Below are positions 1-8,025 of a stretch of 64,000 nt of DNA, piece after piece. Location: the NCBI GenBank assembly GCA_965277495.1, contig OZ255824.1, positions 4,278,001 to 4,342,000 on the forward strand, given 5' to 3'. Position numbers and translations under genes: made by a program. Origin of the DNA: CAHJXG01 sp965277495 (GTDB lineage Bacteria; Pseudomonadota; Alphaproteobacteria; Acetobacterales; Acetobacteraceae). The first letter of the stretch is position 1. The number at the start of each line of letters is the position of its first letter. The notes beneath the pieces are model-generated. The model was not told the DNA's origin. It searched no databases and saw only the letters and a program-made list of their open reading frames with translations.

Positions 1-793
1 CGGCCGCAGCCAGGAACGCCCCTTGCAACAACGCCAACACGGCCTCGGCAGGATGTTCCAGATGATCGCGCGACCACTCGGGCGACGCGTGCGCGACCCA
101 GCATTCAGGCAACGCGGCGCGCCCGGGCCGGGAGCTGTCACGCGCAATCCAGCGGAGCGGGCCAGCGTCCGGACGCAGCACATCGGGAACGTCCGTCGCC
201 TCGGAAAACGCCAGCATCAGCGCCCAGCACGGCGCCATGCCGGCGCGGGCGGCTTCAAGGGCAAAGCCGTGCGGGTGCAGCAATCCCCGGGCCTGGGGCG
301 CCGGAATCGCAACTGCCACCGCATCGAACGGCCCGGCAAGATCCCCGCCCACATCCGACACCAAGCCCGGCGGCGTCGTGGCGGCGTCCCTATGGAGCAC
401 CATCCAGCCCTTGGCTTCACGATGCAGGAACGCCGCATGCCGGGCGGTCCGCAGGGTTCCGACGCCTTGGCGCTCGATATGCCGGGCCAGCGCGGACATG
501 CCGGGCACGCCACACCAGCGGCCTTCGCCAGCGACGGGCCAAGGTGCTGCGTTACCCATCGCCGCCATCGCCTGCATCGCCGCGGTGAACGCCGGATCGC
601 GGCTGGCGGCATATTGGGCGCCGTGGTCGAACACTAGGCCATCCACCCGCCGGGTCGCGAGACGGCCACCGACGCTGCGTCCCTTGTCGAACAACGTGAC
701 CCGGACGCCAGCGGCGTGCAGCGCGGAGGCGCAGGCCAGGCCGGCCATACCGGCGCCGATGACGGCAACATGGAGTGCGTGGATTTGCGGCAT
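1..793 (-). CDS. FAD-dependent NAD(P)-binding oxidoreductase (renalase/amine-oxidase type), truncated at window edge
   Basis: The reading frame starts at an ATG at 793 and runs off the left edge, giving about 264 residues with no stop. The N-terminus has a Rossmann FAD motif (VAVIGAGMAGLACA) about 9 residues in, then the LFDKGRSVGGRLATRR segment and FDHGAQY, a signature of the renalase/COG3380 type of flavoprotein. This family contains amine-oxidase-like oxidoreductases of mostly unknown substrate, acting in the cytosol. The neighbour across a short divergent gap is a small plus-strand hypothetical gene, so nothing in the context fixes the substrate. The fold assignment is secure; the exact reaction is unknown. 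The C-terminus lies outside the window. Confidence 0.8.
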   Translation of the reverse strand, partial: MPQIHALHVAVIGAGMAGLACASALHAAGVRVTLFDKGRSVGGRLATRRVDGLVFDHGAQYAASRDPAFTAAMQAMAAMGNAAPWPVAGEGRWCGVPGMSALARHIERQGVGTLRTARHAAFLHREAKGWMVLHRDAATTPPGLVSDVGGDLAGPFDAVAVAIPAPQARGLLHPHGFALEAARAGMAPCWALMLAFSEATDVPDVLRPDAGPLRWIARDSSRPGRAALPECWVAHASPEWSRDHLEHPAEAVLALLQGAFLAAA

Positions 794-899
794 GTTCGAT
801 CCTGTCCTGCCTCCCGCCTTTGCACACGGGCCTCGGTTTGCGGTTGCACGGGGCGACCGGGCTGCCGATAACAGGGACCGCACAGCCACAGGATTGACC

Positions 900-1280
900 A
901 TGAGCCGGCCCGCCCTTCGCATCACCCGGCACGACGCAGCAGATGGTTCCGCGCGCTTTGATTTCGAGGTCTGGAACCCCTGGACCGCCGCCTACGAGCC
1001 GCAGCCGGATTTGCCCGGCGCGCTACGCCAAGTGGACGCTCTGCTGGACCGGGTGCGCCAGGCCTGGGTCAGCCAGGACCCGGTCCAATCCACATTGCAT
1101 GACGTTCCTGACCCCGACCTGCCGGAGGACCTGGAATGGGCGGAGTTCCGTTGCAGCGCGCAGGCCAACCGGGTGCATGAAACCCGCAATTTCGACGTGC
1201 TGCACTGGCGCAAGGCGATGGGTGGGCGCACCGGCGCGCTGGAAACCACCTGCAACGAGGTCGGTTTCCGGCCCGGCTAG
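900..1280 (+). CDS. Conserved hypothetical protein, 126 aa
   Basis: An ATG at 900 opens a 126-residue protein (MSRPALRITRHDAADG...). It is rich in Trp, Asp and Glu, has no signal peptide or membrane segment, and looks soluble and acidic. I do not recognise the family. It ends four bases before the start of a GT4 glycosyltransferase, so the two are probably co-transcribed. A longer frame extends upstream to about 237, but that part lies antisense to the flavoprotein gene and has the Arg/Ala/Pro-rich look of a shadow frame, so the internal ATG is preferred. Confidence 0.6.
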   Translation: MSRPALRITRHDAADGSARFDFEVWNPWTAAYEPQPDLPGALRQVDALLDRVRQAWVSQDPVQSTLHDVPDPDLPEDLEWAEFRCSAQANRVHETRNFDVLHWRKAMGGRTGALETTCNEVGFRPG

Positions 1281-1284
1281 CGCC

Positions 1285-2466
1285 ATGCGGCCGCTCCGGA
1301 TTCTGTCGTTCTCGACCCTGTTCCCGAACGCCGCGCAGCCGCGCCACGGCATCTTTCTCGAGCACCGCCTGGCGCATCTGGCCCGCGCCGGGGACCTGGA
1401 AATCCGGCATGTGGCCCCGGTGCCGTATTTTCCTTCCCGCAATCCACGGTTCGGCCGCTACGCCCAATTCGCCAAGGTGCCGGCGGCGGAGTTGCGGGCC
1501 GGGCTGCCGGTCACCTATCCGCGCTACCCACTGCTGCCGAAAATAAGCATGTCGGCGGCGCCTTGGCTGTTGGCGGCGGCCATGCTTCCCCATCTGCGCC
1601 GCATCCAGCGCGGCGGTTTCGACTTCGACCTGATTGACGCGTACTACCTTTATCCCGACGGCGTCGCCGCCGCGGCGCTCGCCCGCATCCTGCGCAAGCC
1701 CCTGCTGCTGACCGCGTTCGGCAGCGACGTGAGCCAAATTCCCGCCTACGCCCTGCCGCGCCGGGGGCTGTTGTGGGCGGCCCGGCAGGCGCCATTGATG
1801 ACCGTCGTTTGCCAGGCGCTCAAGGATGAGTTGGTGCGGCTCGGCGTGCCCGCGGGCCGGATTCGCGTGATCCTGCACGGGGTCGACCTGCAAATGTTCC
1901 GGCCGCCGGCGGACCGGGCAGCGCTGCGCGGCAGCCTGGGAATGGCCGGGCCGACGCTGATCTCGGTCGGGCACCTGATCGGCCGCAAGGGCCATGACTT
2001 CGCCATCCGCGCCATGCCGGAGCTGCCGGGCCACACGCTGTTGATCGTCGGCGACGGCCCGCGTGAGGCGGCGCTGCGGCAACTGGCGCAAGAGCTGGGC
2101 CTTGACGGCCGGGTGCGATTCCTGGGCCACGTGGACCAGGCCCGGCTGCCGGCGTTGATGGGCGCCGCCGACGTGCTGGTGAACTGCAGCGACCGCGAGG
2201 GCATCGCCAATGTGCTGATCGAGGCGATGGCCTGCGGCACCCCGGTCGCCGCCACCGCGGTCTGGGGCTCGCCCGAGGCGGTGACGACGCCGGACGCCGG
2301 CCTGCTGCTCGCGGACAGGTCGGCAACGGCGCTGGCCGAGGGCATCCGCCGACTCCAGGCTGATCCCCCAGACCGCGCGGCCACGCGGCGTCATGCCGAG
2401 AGCTTCACCTGGGAGCGCACCGCCGCCGAGCACCTGCAAGCCATCCAGGATACCCTAGCTGCGTGA
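1285..2466 (+). CDS. Glycosyltransferase family 4 (GT-B fold)
   Basis: A 393-residue retaining glycosyltransferase that should transfer a sugar from a nucleotide-sugar donor onto a lipid or glycan acceptor at the cytosolic face of the membrane. The N-terminal acceptor domain begins MRPLRILSFSTLFPNAAQPR. The central part has FGSDVSQIP and VILHGVDLQMFRP, and the donor domain has VGHLIGRKGHDFAIRAM, DRVRFLGHV-like text and the EX7E region SDREGIANVLIEAMACGTPV, all typical of GT4. The start is placed at 1285 because a longer in-frame extension overlaps the preceding gene. Its TGA overlaps the GTG of the next gene (GTGA), so it is translationally coupled to a GT61 protein. Acceptor and donor cannot be read from sequence; exopolysaccharide or lipid glycosylation is inference. 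Confidence 0.88.
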   Translation: MRPLRILSFSTLFPNAAQPRHGIFLEHRLAHLARAGDLEIRHVAPVPYFPSRNPRFGRYAQFAKVPAAELRAGLPVTYPRYPLLPKISMSAAPWLLAAAMLPHLRRIQRGGFDFDLIDAYYLYPDGVAAAALARILRKPLLLTAFGSDVSQIPAYALPRRGLLWAARQAPLMTVVCQALKDELVRLGVPAGRIRVILHGVDLQMFRPPADRAALRGSLGMAGPTLISVGHLIGRKGHDFAIRAMPELPGHTLLIVGDGPREAALRQLAQELGLDGRVRFLGHVDQARLPALMGAADVLVNCSDREGIANVLIEAMACGTPVAATAVWGSPEAVTTPDAGLLLADRSATALAEGIRRLQADPPDRAATRRHAESFTWERTAAEHLQAIQDTLAA

Positions 2467-3602
2467 GCGACGAGTTCCTCACCCTGGGCTTCAGCGCGGC
2501 CTGTGCGTCGGCGCAAGTGCTGTCGCAAGAGCCGTCGGTTACATGGTGGAAGCCTTGGCCCTGCGTCCTCGTCAACCTGTCGGGCCAGCCATTCGACCCG
2601 GCGCGCCTGAATGCCGGGCAACGCCCGTCGCACGCGCGCCGCCTGGAATGCCTGCGCTCGGTGCACCTGCTGTGGTCCGACTTCTTCATCGCCGACGGGG
2701 TCGTCAGCACGATCTACGACGGCGACGCCCGCGACTCGGTGCAGCAGGTCGTGGCAAATGCCGAGCTGTCCCGCTACATCGGCATCACCCGGCGCGGCCA
2801 AGACTTCATCGTGCCGCACGCACGCCTGCACGGTGCGCGGCGCATCCTCGGACCCGTGCTGTTCGCTACGTCGGACGAGCCGCATAACTGGGGCCTTTGG
2901 CTGCTATACGTGCTCCCGGCCGTCATACATTTCACCCGCAACCGGCAGCTTTATCGCAAGCTGTTCGTGTTCGCCGTGCATCCCAACATGCGCGCCTTCC
3001 TGGCGCTGCTCGGCGTGCGCGAGGACGAGGTCATCCTGCATGACTGCGGCACCGCCTATTGGTTCGAGGAGGTCCACGTCTTCCGCCAGTCGATGCGCGA
3101 CTTCTACATCAGCCCGGCAGCGCGTCAGCTCTACATCGACGTACGTGACGGGATCGTCGCCCGGCACGGCGCCTCAGGCGTCCGCAAGCTGTATGTGGCG
3201 CGCCTGCGCCGCACTCGGGAGCTCTACGCCTATCGCGGCTTGCTGGACGAACAGGCGCTGGCGGACCGCTTGTCGGCGCTCGGCTATGCCGCGATCGAGC
3301 CGGAGTTCATGACCGTCGAGGATCAGGTCCGCACGTTCGCCGGCGCGGAGCGTGTGGTGGCGATCGGCGGCGCCGGGTTGTTCAACACGGTGTTCTGCGG
3401 TCCTGGCACGCGGCTGATGGATATCGAGAGCACGCCTTTATACCTCGATGCCCACTCGAACATCTTTGCAGGTTGCGGGCTCGACTACGGCTTGATGATC
3501 GGACGCGAGGACGCCGCCGACAGCAGCCTCGCCCACCGGCGCTGGTCGATCGACCTCGACGCGGCGATGCCGGCAATCGTGGACTTCATGGAAACCCGGT
3601 AA
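2463..3602 (+). CDS. Glycosyltransferase family 61 (DUF563) protein
   Basis: A 379-residue protein with a GTG start overlapping the stop of the GT4 gene. The C-terminal half carries the GT61/DUF563 hallmark pattern: a basic region (RKLYVARLRRTRELY), a central FMTVEDQVRTFAGAERVV stretch and GIGGAGLFNT-type residues followed by FCGPGTRLMDIES. Members add xylose or GlcNAc in eukaryotes; in bacteria they appear in capsule and exopolysaccharide gene sets. Together with the GT4 partner it suggests a two-step glycan assembly. There is no signal peptide, so action is probably on the cytosolic side. The acceptor is unknown. Confidence 0.82.
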   Translation: MSDEFLTLGFSAACASAQVLSQEPSVTWWKPWPCVLVNLSGQPFDPARLNAGQRPSHARRLECLRSVHLLWSDFFIADGVVSTIYDGDARDSVQQVVANAELSRYIGITRRGQDFIVPHARLHGARRILGPVLFATSDEPHNWGLWLLYVLPAVIHFTRNRQLYRKLFVFAVHPNMRAFLALLGVREDEVILHDCGTAYWFEEVHVFRQSMRDFYISPAARQLYIDVRDGIVARHGASGVRKLYVARLRRTRELYAYRGLLDEQALADRLSALGYAAIEPEFMTVEDQVRTFAGAERVVAIGGAGLFNTVFCGPGTRLMDIESTPLYLDAHSNIFAGCGLDYGLMIGREDAADSSLAHRRWSIDLDAAMPAIVDFMETR

Positions 3603-3613
3603 CACTAGCGGCC

Positions 3614-4846
3614 ATGCCGTCCGAGTCGCTGCTGATCCTCGCCTGTGCGCTGCTGGTCATCCTGTGCCTGCTGGCGCTCGCGCTGCTGTTCCGCCGTGCG
3701 CCGGGCTTGCAGCATCTGCTGCTGCTGGCCGACCAGGCGGCCTCAGGCCAGCGGCAGGAGGCGGAGGCGACCCGCACGCAGTTGGCCCAGGTCGAGCGCG
3801 CGTTGTCCGTCCGCGCCGAACAGGCCCGGCTGGAGCTGCAGGCGACCCTCGGCACCCTTTCCACCAGCATGGCCCGCGACCAGGGCGATGCCCGCGCCTT
3901 GCTGGAGTCGAAGCTGCGGGAGATGAGCGAGCAGGCGGCGGTCCGCCTCGGCGCCATCCAGCGCAGCGTGACCGAGCAGTTGCACCAGGCGGTCGAGACG
4001 CAGATGCAGGGCAGCTTCCAGCGCGTGATCGACCAATTCGCCCAGGTGCAGAAGGCCATGGGCGACGTGCAGGCGATGACCGCGCAGATCGGCGACCTGA
4101 AGCGCATCTTCACCAACGTGAAAACCCGTGGCGCCTGGGGCGAACTGCAACTGCGCGCCCTGCTGGAGGACGTGCTGCCGGCCGGCGCATGGCACACCAA
4201 CCGTAAATTGCGTGAGGACAGCGACGACATCGTGGAGTTCGCGGTCATCATGCCGATCCGCGGCGAAACCCGGCCCTTGCTGGCGATCGACGCCAAGTTC
4301 CCGGCCGAAGACTATGACCGCCTGCTGCTCGCCGCCGAGGCCGGGGACATCGAAGGCGAACGCGCCGCCCGCCGCCGGCTCGAAACCCGGCTGCGGCTGG
4401 AGGCGAGGACGATCAGCGGCAAGTACATCAACCCGCCGGTCACGGTCGATTTCGCCGTGATGTACTTGCCGACTGACGGGCTTTACGTGGAGGCGGCGCG
4501 GATGCCGGGCCTGATCGAAGGGCTGAACCGGGAGCACCGCGTGTTGGTCATGGGGCCGAGCCTCGCGCCCGCGCTGCTGCGCACGATCCAACTCGGCATG
4601 CTGACATTGTCGTTGGAGCAGAAAGCCGACGAGATCCAACGGCTGTTAGGGGCGACGCGGACCGAGATGGGCCGCATGGACGAGGTGCTCGACCGGCTGG
4701 CGAAACAGGCCGGCACATTCAGCAACACGATCGACGCTGCCCGCCGCCGTACCCGCGCCGTCGGCCGCCGCCTGCGCGGCATCGAGGCGTTGGAGCAAGC
4801 CCAGGCGGACGTCCTGCTCAACCTTGAGGAGGCGGAGGAGGAGTAG
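3614..4846 (+). CDS. rmuC: DNA recombination protein RmuC
   Basis: A 410-residue protein with an N-terminal membrane anchor (residues about 5-27, LLILACALLVILCLLALALL), a long Gln/Ala/Arg-rich coiled-coil segment to about residue 150, then the RmuC core. The core includes LKRIFTNVKTRGAWGELQL, FAVIMPIRGE, LLAIDAKFPAEDYDRLL and VDFAVMYLPTDGLYVEA, the last two resembling the PD-(D/E)xK-like fold of the family. RmuC limits recombination at inverted repeats and, in some bacteria, protects DNA against foreign elements; the biochemical activity is not well defined. It begins 11 bases after the GT61 gene and is probably transcribed with it. Confidence 0.93.
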   Translation: MPSESLLILACALLVILCLLALALLFRRAPGLQHLLLLADQAASGQRQEAEATRTQLAQVERALSVRAEQARLELQATLGTLSTSMARDQGDARALLESKLREMSEQAAVRLGAIQRSVTEQLHQAVETQMQGSFQRVIDQFAQVQKAMGDVQAMTAQIGDLKRIFTNVKTRGAWGELQLRALLEDVLPAGAWHTNRKLREDSDDIVEFAVIMPIRGETRPLLAIDAKFPAEDYDRLLLAAEAGDIEGERAARRRLETRLRLEARTISGKYINPPVTVDFAVMYLPTDGLYVEAARMPGLIEGLNREHRVLVMGPSLAPALLRTIQLGMLTLSLEQKADEIQRLLGATRTEMGRMDEVLDRLAKQAGTFSNTIDAARRRTRAVGRRLRGIEALEQAQADVLLNLEEAEEE

Positions 4847-4857
4847 GCCCCAACCCA

Positions 4858-4895
4858 CCAAAACACAGAAGGCCCCGGGACGCGCCCGGAGCCTT
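4858..4895 (-). terminator. Rho-independent terminator on the minus strand
   Basis: Reading the minus strand, AAGGCTCCGGG and CCCGGGGCCTT form an 11-bp stem with one mismatch around a 5-base loop (stem at 4869-4895). It is followed by a T-rich stretch (ctgtgttttgg). It would end a short minus-strand transcript carrying the 25-codon mini-gene just upstream. On the plus strand it lies 22 bases after the rmuC stop and may also slow transcription there, although the plus-side T-tract is poor. Confidence 0.55.
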
Positions 4896-4933
4896 CACAT
4901 TGTTCGACAGCCGCGGCCGCCGGACGTTGGTGT

Positions 4934-5011
4934 TCAGCCAGCCAAGACCCGAGTGGTCAGAGCCGGCGTCCAGGTCACGGGGTGCGACTGTAGGGTCAAA
5001 CAATGAGACAC
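4934..5011 (-). CDS. Putative 25-aa mini-gene with extended Shine-Dalgarno
   Basis: A GTG at 5011 opens 25 codons (MSHCLTLQSHPVTWTPALT...) ending in TGA at 4934. The start lies six bases after the GGAGGT core of an exceptionally long Shine-Dalgarno. The stop is followed about 40 bases later by a hairpin terminator, so start, stop and terminator form a compact unit of roughly 200 nt. An alternative TTG start in another frame gives a 61-residue product. No family is recognised. The unit could instead be a small RNA whose function depends on the anti-SD complementarity. Confidence 0.35.
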   Translation of the reverse strand: MSHCLTLQSHPVTWTPALTTRVLAG

Positions 5012-5027
5012 TGGATCACCTCCTTTC
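5011..5027 (-). promoter_or_regulatory. Extended Shine-Dalgarno, complementary to the 16S rRNA 3' end
   Basis: On the minus strand the 17 bases GAAAGGAGGTGATCCAG are the exact complement of the standard bacterial 16S 3' end CTGGATCACCTCCTTTC, far longer than the usual 4-6 base pairing. The last base coincides with the G of the GTG start of the mini-gene, giving ideal spacing from GGAGGT. Further upstream, TTGCAC and AACATA with an 18-base spacer are a possible promoter. Confidence 0.5.
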
Positions 5028-5110
5028 ATCAAGTTGAGCTCGTATGTTGGGCCGGCGCTGGGCATCGTGCAAGCCTGGAAACCGGCGGGCTCCGGCGCTA
5101 TCTGCCGTCC

Positions 5111-5437
5111 ATGCCAAAAGATGACACGATCCCAGCGGTCCAGGCCCCCTGGCGCAACGTCGCGCTGGTCTGCGGCAAGTGCAGCCGCAAGCTGCAGGGC
5201 GGGTTTGGCAAGAAGCGGAAGCAAAGCCTGGCCCAGGTGCTGAAAGGCGCGTTGAAGGAGGCCGGGCGTCGGCGCGAGCTGCGCGTCATGGAGGTCGGCT
5301 GCCTGGGTTTATGCCCCAAGCGGGCGGTATCAACGGTCACGTCCGCCCAGCCCGCCCATGTGCTGGCGATCCCCGAAGGCACGGACCCGGCCCTGATCCT
5401 CGCCCGGCTCAGCCCGGCGGCAGCAGCAGCGCCGTAG
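5111..5437 (+). CDS. Small thioredoxin-like (2Fe-2S) ferredoxin domain protein
   Basis: A 108-residue cytosolic protein. Four cysteines are visible as C21-x2-C24 and C64-x3-C68 (VCGKCSRKL and GCLGLCPKR). The second pair and its glycine-rich context match the thioredoxin-like [2Fe-2S] ferredoxin family, while the first pair is closer together than the usual C-x10-12-C, so cluster binding is probable but not certain. A Lys/Arg-rich segment (GGFGKKRKQS) follows the first pair. The ATG at 5111 is chosen because the upstream extension runs through the oppositely oriented mini-gene. It converges on, and overlaps by 29 bases, another small 2Fe-2S protein. Confidence 0.7.
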   Translation: MPKDDTIPAVQAPWRNVALVCGKCSRKLQGGFGKKRKQSLAQVLKGALKEAGRRRELRVMEVGCLGLCPKRAVSTVTSAQPAHVLAIPEGTDPALILARLSPAAAAAP

Positions 5438-5750
5438 CGCGCCCGCCCTCGATCACATGCGCCTGCAGCACGGCGTCCACGTCGGCTGGGCTGTCGATCC
5501 GGTACCAAACGCCTTCGGGATAGATGACAAGGCACGGCCCCAGCTCGCAGCGGTCCAGGCAGCCGGCGGTGTTCACCCGAATGTTCCGGATGCCGAGCTC
5601 CTTCGCCCGCGCCTTCATGTAGTCGCGCAGGCGTTCCGACCCCCTAGCGGCGCAGGAGCCGCGCTTATGCCCGTCCGGGCGGCGGTTGGTGCAGACGAAC
5701 AGATGCGCGTCGTAAAACGGCGGTGGGTCGGTTGGCAGCGGGGCACCCAT
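5409..5750 (-). CDS. (2Fe-2S) ferredoxin, thioredoxin-like (Shethna/NuoE-like) domain protein
   Basis: A 113-residue protein with the classical ligand layout of thioredoxin-like [2Fe-2S] ferredoxins: C20-x12-C33 (FVCTNRRPDGHKRGSC) and C64-x3-C68 (GCLDRCELGPC), with an extra Cys at 73. Such proteins are one-electron carriers. The end of the gene overlaps the end of the convergent small ferredoxin gene by 29 bases. It starts 8 bases after the stop of the DUF2141 gene, so it may be the last gene of the carotenoid-side transcript; whether it supplies electrons there is inference. Confidence 0.85.
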   Translation of the reverse strand: MGAPLPTDPPPFYDAHLFVCTNRRPDGHKRGSCAARGSERLRDYMKARAKELGIRNIRVNTAGCLDRCELGPCLVIYPEGVWYRIDSPADVDAVLQAHVIEGGRATALLLPPG

Positions 5751-5758
5751 GGGATTTC

Positions 5759-6145
5759 CTATAAATAGCGCAGCGTGAGCCGGATGCGGCCACCGCCGGG
5801 TTCGAGGCGGAACGCGGCGTCGGCAAACCTTGGCGGGCCAAACCGGAACGGCGCGTCGTTGCTGAAGCCGAGCCCCCCCTTCGGGATGCCGAGGACGTTG
5901 CGGGCCATGCGTCCGCTGTCGTCCTCATCCAAATAGGCCTGCACCGCCCAGATGCCAGGTGGAACTTCGAGCGTGACCAAGACCTCGCCCGAAACCGCCT
6001 TGGCATTGCCGTTCCATTCGCAGGCGTCTTTCAGGAACAGGCCCGCGGAGCACGCGGCGACCCGCACATGGCCCTTGCCGCTGCGGACGTTGGCTACCAC
6101 GACCTCCAGCCTTGCCGCCTGCGCTGCGCCGGTCAGCAACACCAT
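5759..6145 (-). CDS. DUF2141 domain protein, secreted
   Basis: A protein of about 128 residues from the ATG at 6145. The DUF2141 beta-sandwich features are visible: LEVVVANVRSGKGHVRVAA, ACEWNGNAKAVSGEV, PPGIWAVQAYLDEDDSGRM and FGPPRFADAAFRLEPG. The ATG leaves only ten residues before the AQA-A cleavage site, too short for a signal peptide. A CTG at 6184 would instead give MARPCLSGAIAALMVLLTGA followed by AQA, a textbook signal peptide, overlapping the end of the glycosyltransferase gene. I suspect CTG or another non-ATG start. DUF2141 proteins are exported and of unknown function. Its position at the end of the carotenoid operon suggests an envelope role linked to the pigment (inference). Confidence 0.75.
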   Translation of the reverse strand: MVLLTGAAQAARLEVVVANVRSGKGHVRVAACSAGLFLKDACEWNGNAKAVSGEVLVTLEVPPGIWAVQAYLDEDDSGRMARNVLGIPKGGLGFSNDAPFRFGPPRFADAAFRLEPGGGRIRLTLRYL

Positions 6146-6153
6146 GAGCGCGG

Positions 6154-7245
6154 CTATTGCGCCGGATAGGCACGGCCGCGCCAGGTGGCCGGACGGCCGC
6201 GGGCGGCGCGGATCAGCGACCACCACTGCACGGCCAGCAGCGCCGCCACGCCCAGCGGATGCAGCACGGCGGCGATCCAAGGCTGGCGGAACCGTGCGGC
6301 CAGCACCAGCCGGAACCCAACCGAGGCCACCAGCGCCAGGGCAGCCATCCAGCCCGGCGCCAACAGCATCAACACGGCCGGCAGGATCTGCCCGCCACCG
6401 AGTATCACCGTCCAGACCGGCAATGCCCGGGGCTTCGCCATGCCCTCCGTGGCGTTCTTGCATAAACCCTCCCAGACCTGCGCGGCATTGGCATACATGC
6501 GGCATTGCGCGAAGCCGCTTGCGTCGAACAGCCGGGTCATCGAGCCCGCCCGGCGGAAAGCGCGGGGCAGCGTCAGGCCGTCATGCAGCGACGCCTTGAT
6601 CGCCGCGTGGCCTCCGGCGCGGATATACGCGGCGCGCCGGACGATGAACAGTTGGCCGCAGCCGGCGCCCAGGCCGACCGCGGGCAGCCGAAGCATCGCC
6701 GCGATCGGCAGGAACCCAAGCAGCAGGAAGTGGATCAGCGGGATCAGCAACTGCTCCGACCAGGTGACCGTCACCTGCGCCGGGAAGCCGCTGGCCAGTC
6801 CGGCGTCATGCCGCTGCATTGTGCCGGCCATCCGGCTCAGCGCGTCGGGCGCCAGGCGCACGTCGGCGTCGACGAACACCATGAGTTCATGCCGCGCCAG
6901 GCCGCCCAGCACGTGGCAGGCGTGCTGCTTGCCCGACCATCCCGGCGGCAGCGGCGGCGCGGACGCCACCCGGAGTCGCGGGTCGCCGATGGCGGCCAGG
7001 ATCGCCGGCGTGCGGTCGGTGGAGGCGTCGTCGAGCACGACCAGCTCGAGATCGACCCCGTCGCTGGCCAGCACGGCCGCGCAGGCAGCGCCGATGTTGG
7101 CCTCCTCGTTGCGGGCCGGGATCAGCACGGACACGCTGGGCCGGCCAGTCGCCGGGGCAGGCGCCCGGTAAAGATGCAGGTTCCACAGCCCAAGCAGCAG
7201 CGGCCCCACGGCCAGGAACAGCGCGAGGCCGGCAAGCAGCGTCAT
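6154..7245 (-). CDS. crtQ: GT2 family glycosyltransferase, CrtQ-like (C30 carotenoic acid glycosyltransferase)
   Basis: A 363-residue membrane glycosyltransferase. It has an N-terminal hydrophobic segment (LLAGLALFLAVGPLLLG), a GT2 catalytic domain with VSVLIPARNEEANIG, LVVLDDASTDRT and VFVDADVRL (DxD), and a later GFPAQVTVTWSEQLLIPL segment with several C-terminal membrane helices. This layout matches the 4,4'-diaponeurosporenoate glycosyltransferase CrtQ, which puts a sugar on the carotenoid carboxyl group at the inner membrane. The neighbouring crtN, crtP and acyltransferase genes support that role. It overlaps the acyltransferase by four bases. Other hydrophobic acceptors cannot be excluded. 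Confidence 0.78.
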   Translation of the reverse strand: MTLLAGLALFLAVGPLLLGLWNLHLYRAPAPATGRPSVSVLIPARNEEANIGAACAAVLASDGVDLELVVLDDASTDRTPAILAAIGDPRLRVASAPPLPPGWSGKQHACHVLGGLARHELMVFVDADVRLAPDALSRMAGTMQRHDAGLASGFPAQVTVTWSEQLLIPLIHFLLLGFLPIAAMLRLPAVGLGAGCGQLFIVRRAAYIRAGGHAAIKASLHDGLTLPRAFRRAGSMTRLFDASGFAQCRMYANAAQVWEGLCKNATEGMAKPRALPVWTVILGGGQILPAVLMLLAPGWMAALALVASVGFRLVLAARFRQPWIAAVLHPLGVAALLAVQWWSLIRAARGRPATWRGRAYPAQ

Positions 7246-8018
7246 TCCCGCTGCTCATGCCGTGGGTCGAAGCGGCGTCCGGCGGCGAGCGCCCGGCTGC
7301 GGCGATACAGGTCATAAATTCCGCCGACCCCGGCGCCGCCATGCAGCAGCGTCCGGAACAGGCGAGGCTCGCGCTGCATCGATTCGGCCGCGAGCGTGTC
7401 CATCGAGCGCGCCAACTCGCCCTCCAAGTGGCTGGTCCACTCGTCCACGCTGCGGTGCGGCCCGGCCTCCATAGGATCGCCGAACCGGACCAGCGCCTCG
7501 GGTCGGCTTTCATTCCAAAAGGTGTATTCGACCGCGAGCGGCAGGATTACGGCGCCGGGCACGCGGCGCGCCAAATGGGCGATGCCGGGACGGAGCTGGA
7601 GCGGACGGCGGCGTGTGTCGGCGAACTCGCCCTCCGCGGTGATCCAAAGCACGCTGGCGGGATCGGACAGGATGCGCAGGCTGGTGGACAGGAAACGCGC
7701 CGCCCCGCGCCGGCTGTCGAGCGCGATGCCGAATACGCCCATGCGCTCGAACACGCCGTAGTTGCCGAGCGCCTTGGCGTCCATCGGGCCATAGCCGCGG
7801 CGGCCGGGAAAGAGCTTTACGCACAACAAGATATACAGCGCCGGGTCCCACCACGAGGGATGATTGCTGTAGATGATCAGCGGACGGCCCTCGAAGCCGT
7901 TCGGCGGCCCGCTGCAGGATAGCCGCACGGCATGGAAACGCCGGTAGAAGAACCACCGGAGATACCAGCTAAAGGCCCAGAACGCCCGGCCCGACCGCAC
8001 CGCGACCGGGTCGGCCAT
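7242..8018 (-). CDS. Lysophospholipid-type acyltransferase, probable carotenoid glycoside acyltransferase
   Basis: A 258-residue protein of the PlsC/LPLAT fold. The acyltransferase HX4D box is IYSNHPSWWDPALYI, and the later TAEGEFADTRRRP block resembles the (F/I)xEG box. The ATG at 8018 is used because it sits just after the crtP stop; a longer start overlaps crtP. In staphyloxanthin synthesis the glycosylated C30 acid is acylated by CrtO, an unrelated short membrane protein. In Planctomycetes, Methylobacterium-type and other C30 clusters a PlsC-like enzyme occupies this place. That role is inferred from gene order; general phospholipid acyltransferase activity is the alternative. Confidence 0.75.
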   Translation of the reverse strand: MADPVAVRSGRAFWAFSWYLRWFFYRRFHAVRLSCSGPPNGFEGRPLIIYSNHPSWWDPALYILLCVKLFPGRRGYGPMDAKALGNYGVFERMGVFGIALDSRRGAARFLSTSLRILSDPASVLWITAEGEFADTRRRPLQLRPGIAHLARRVPGAVILPLAVEYTFWNESRPEALVRFGDPMEAGPHRSVDEWTSHLEGELARSMDTLAAESMQREPRLFRTLLHGGAGVGGIYDLYRRSRALAAGRRFDPRHEQRE

Positions 8019-8025
8019 GAGCGCT

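Noticed and set aside
5011..5027. CTGGATCACCTCCTTTC on the plus strand, the 3' end of 16S rRNA
   Set aside because: Only these 17 bases match; the bases before and after bear no resemblance to 16S or the spacer, so it is not an rRNA fragment. It is read as an extended Shine-Dalgarno on the other strand.
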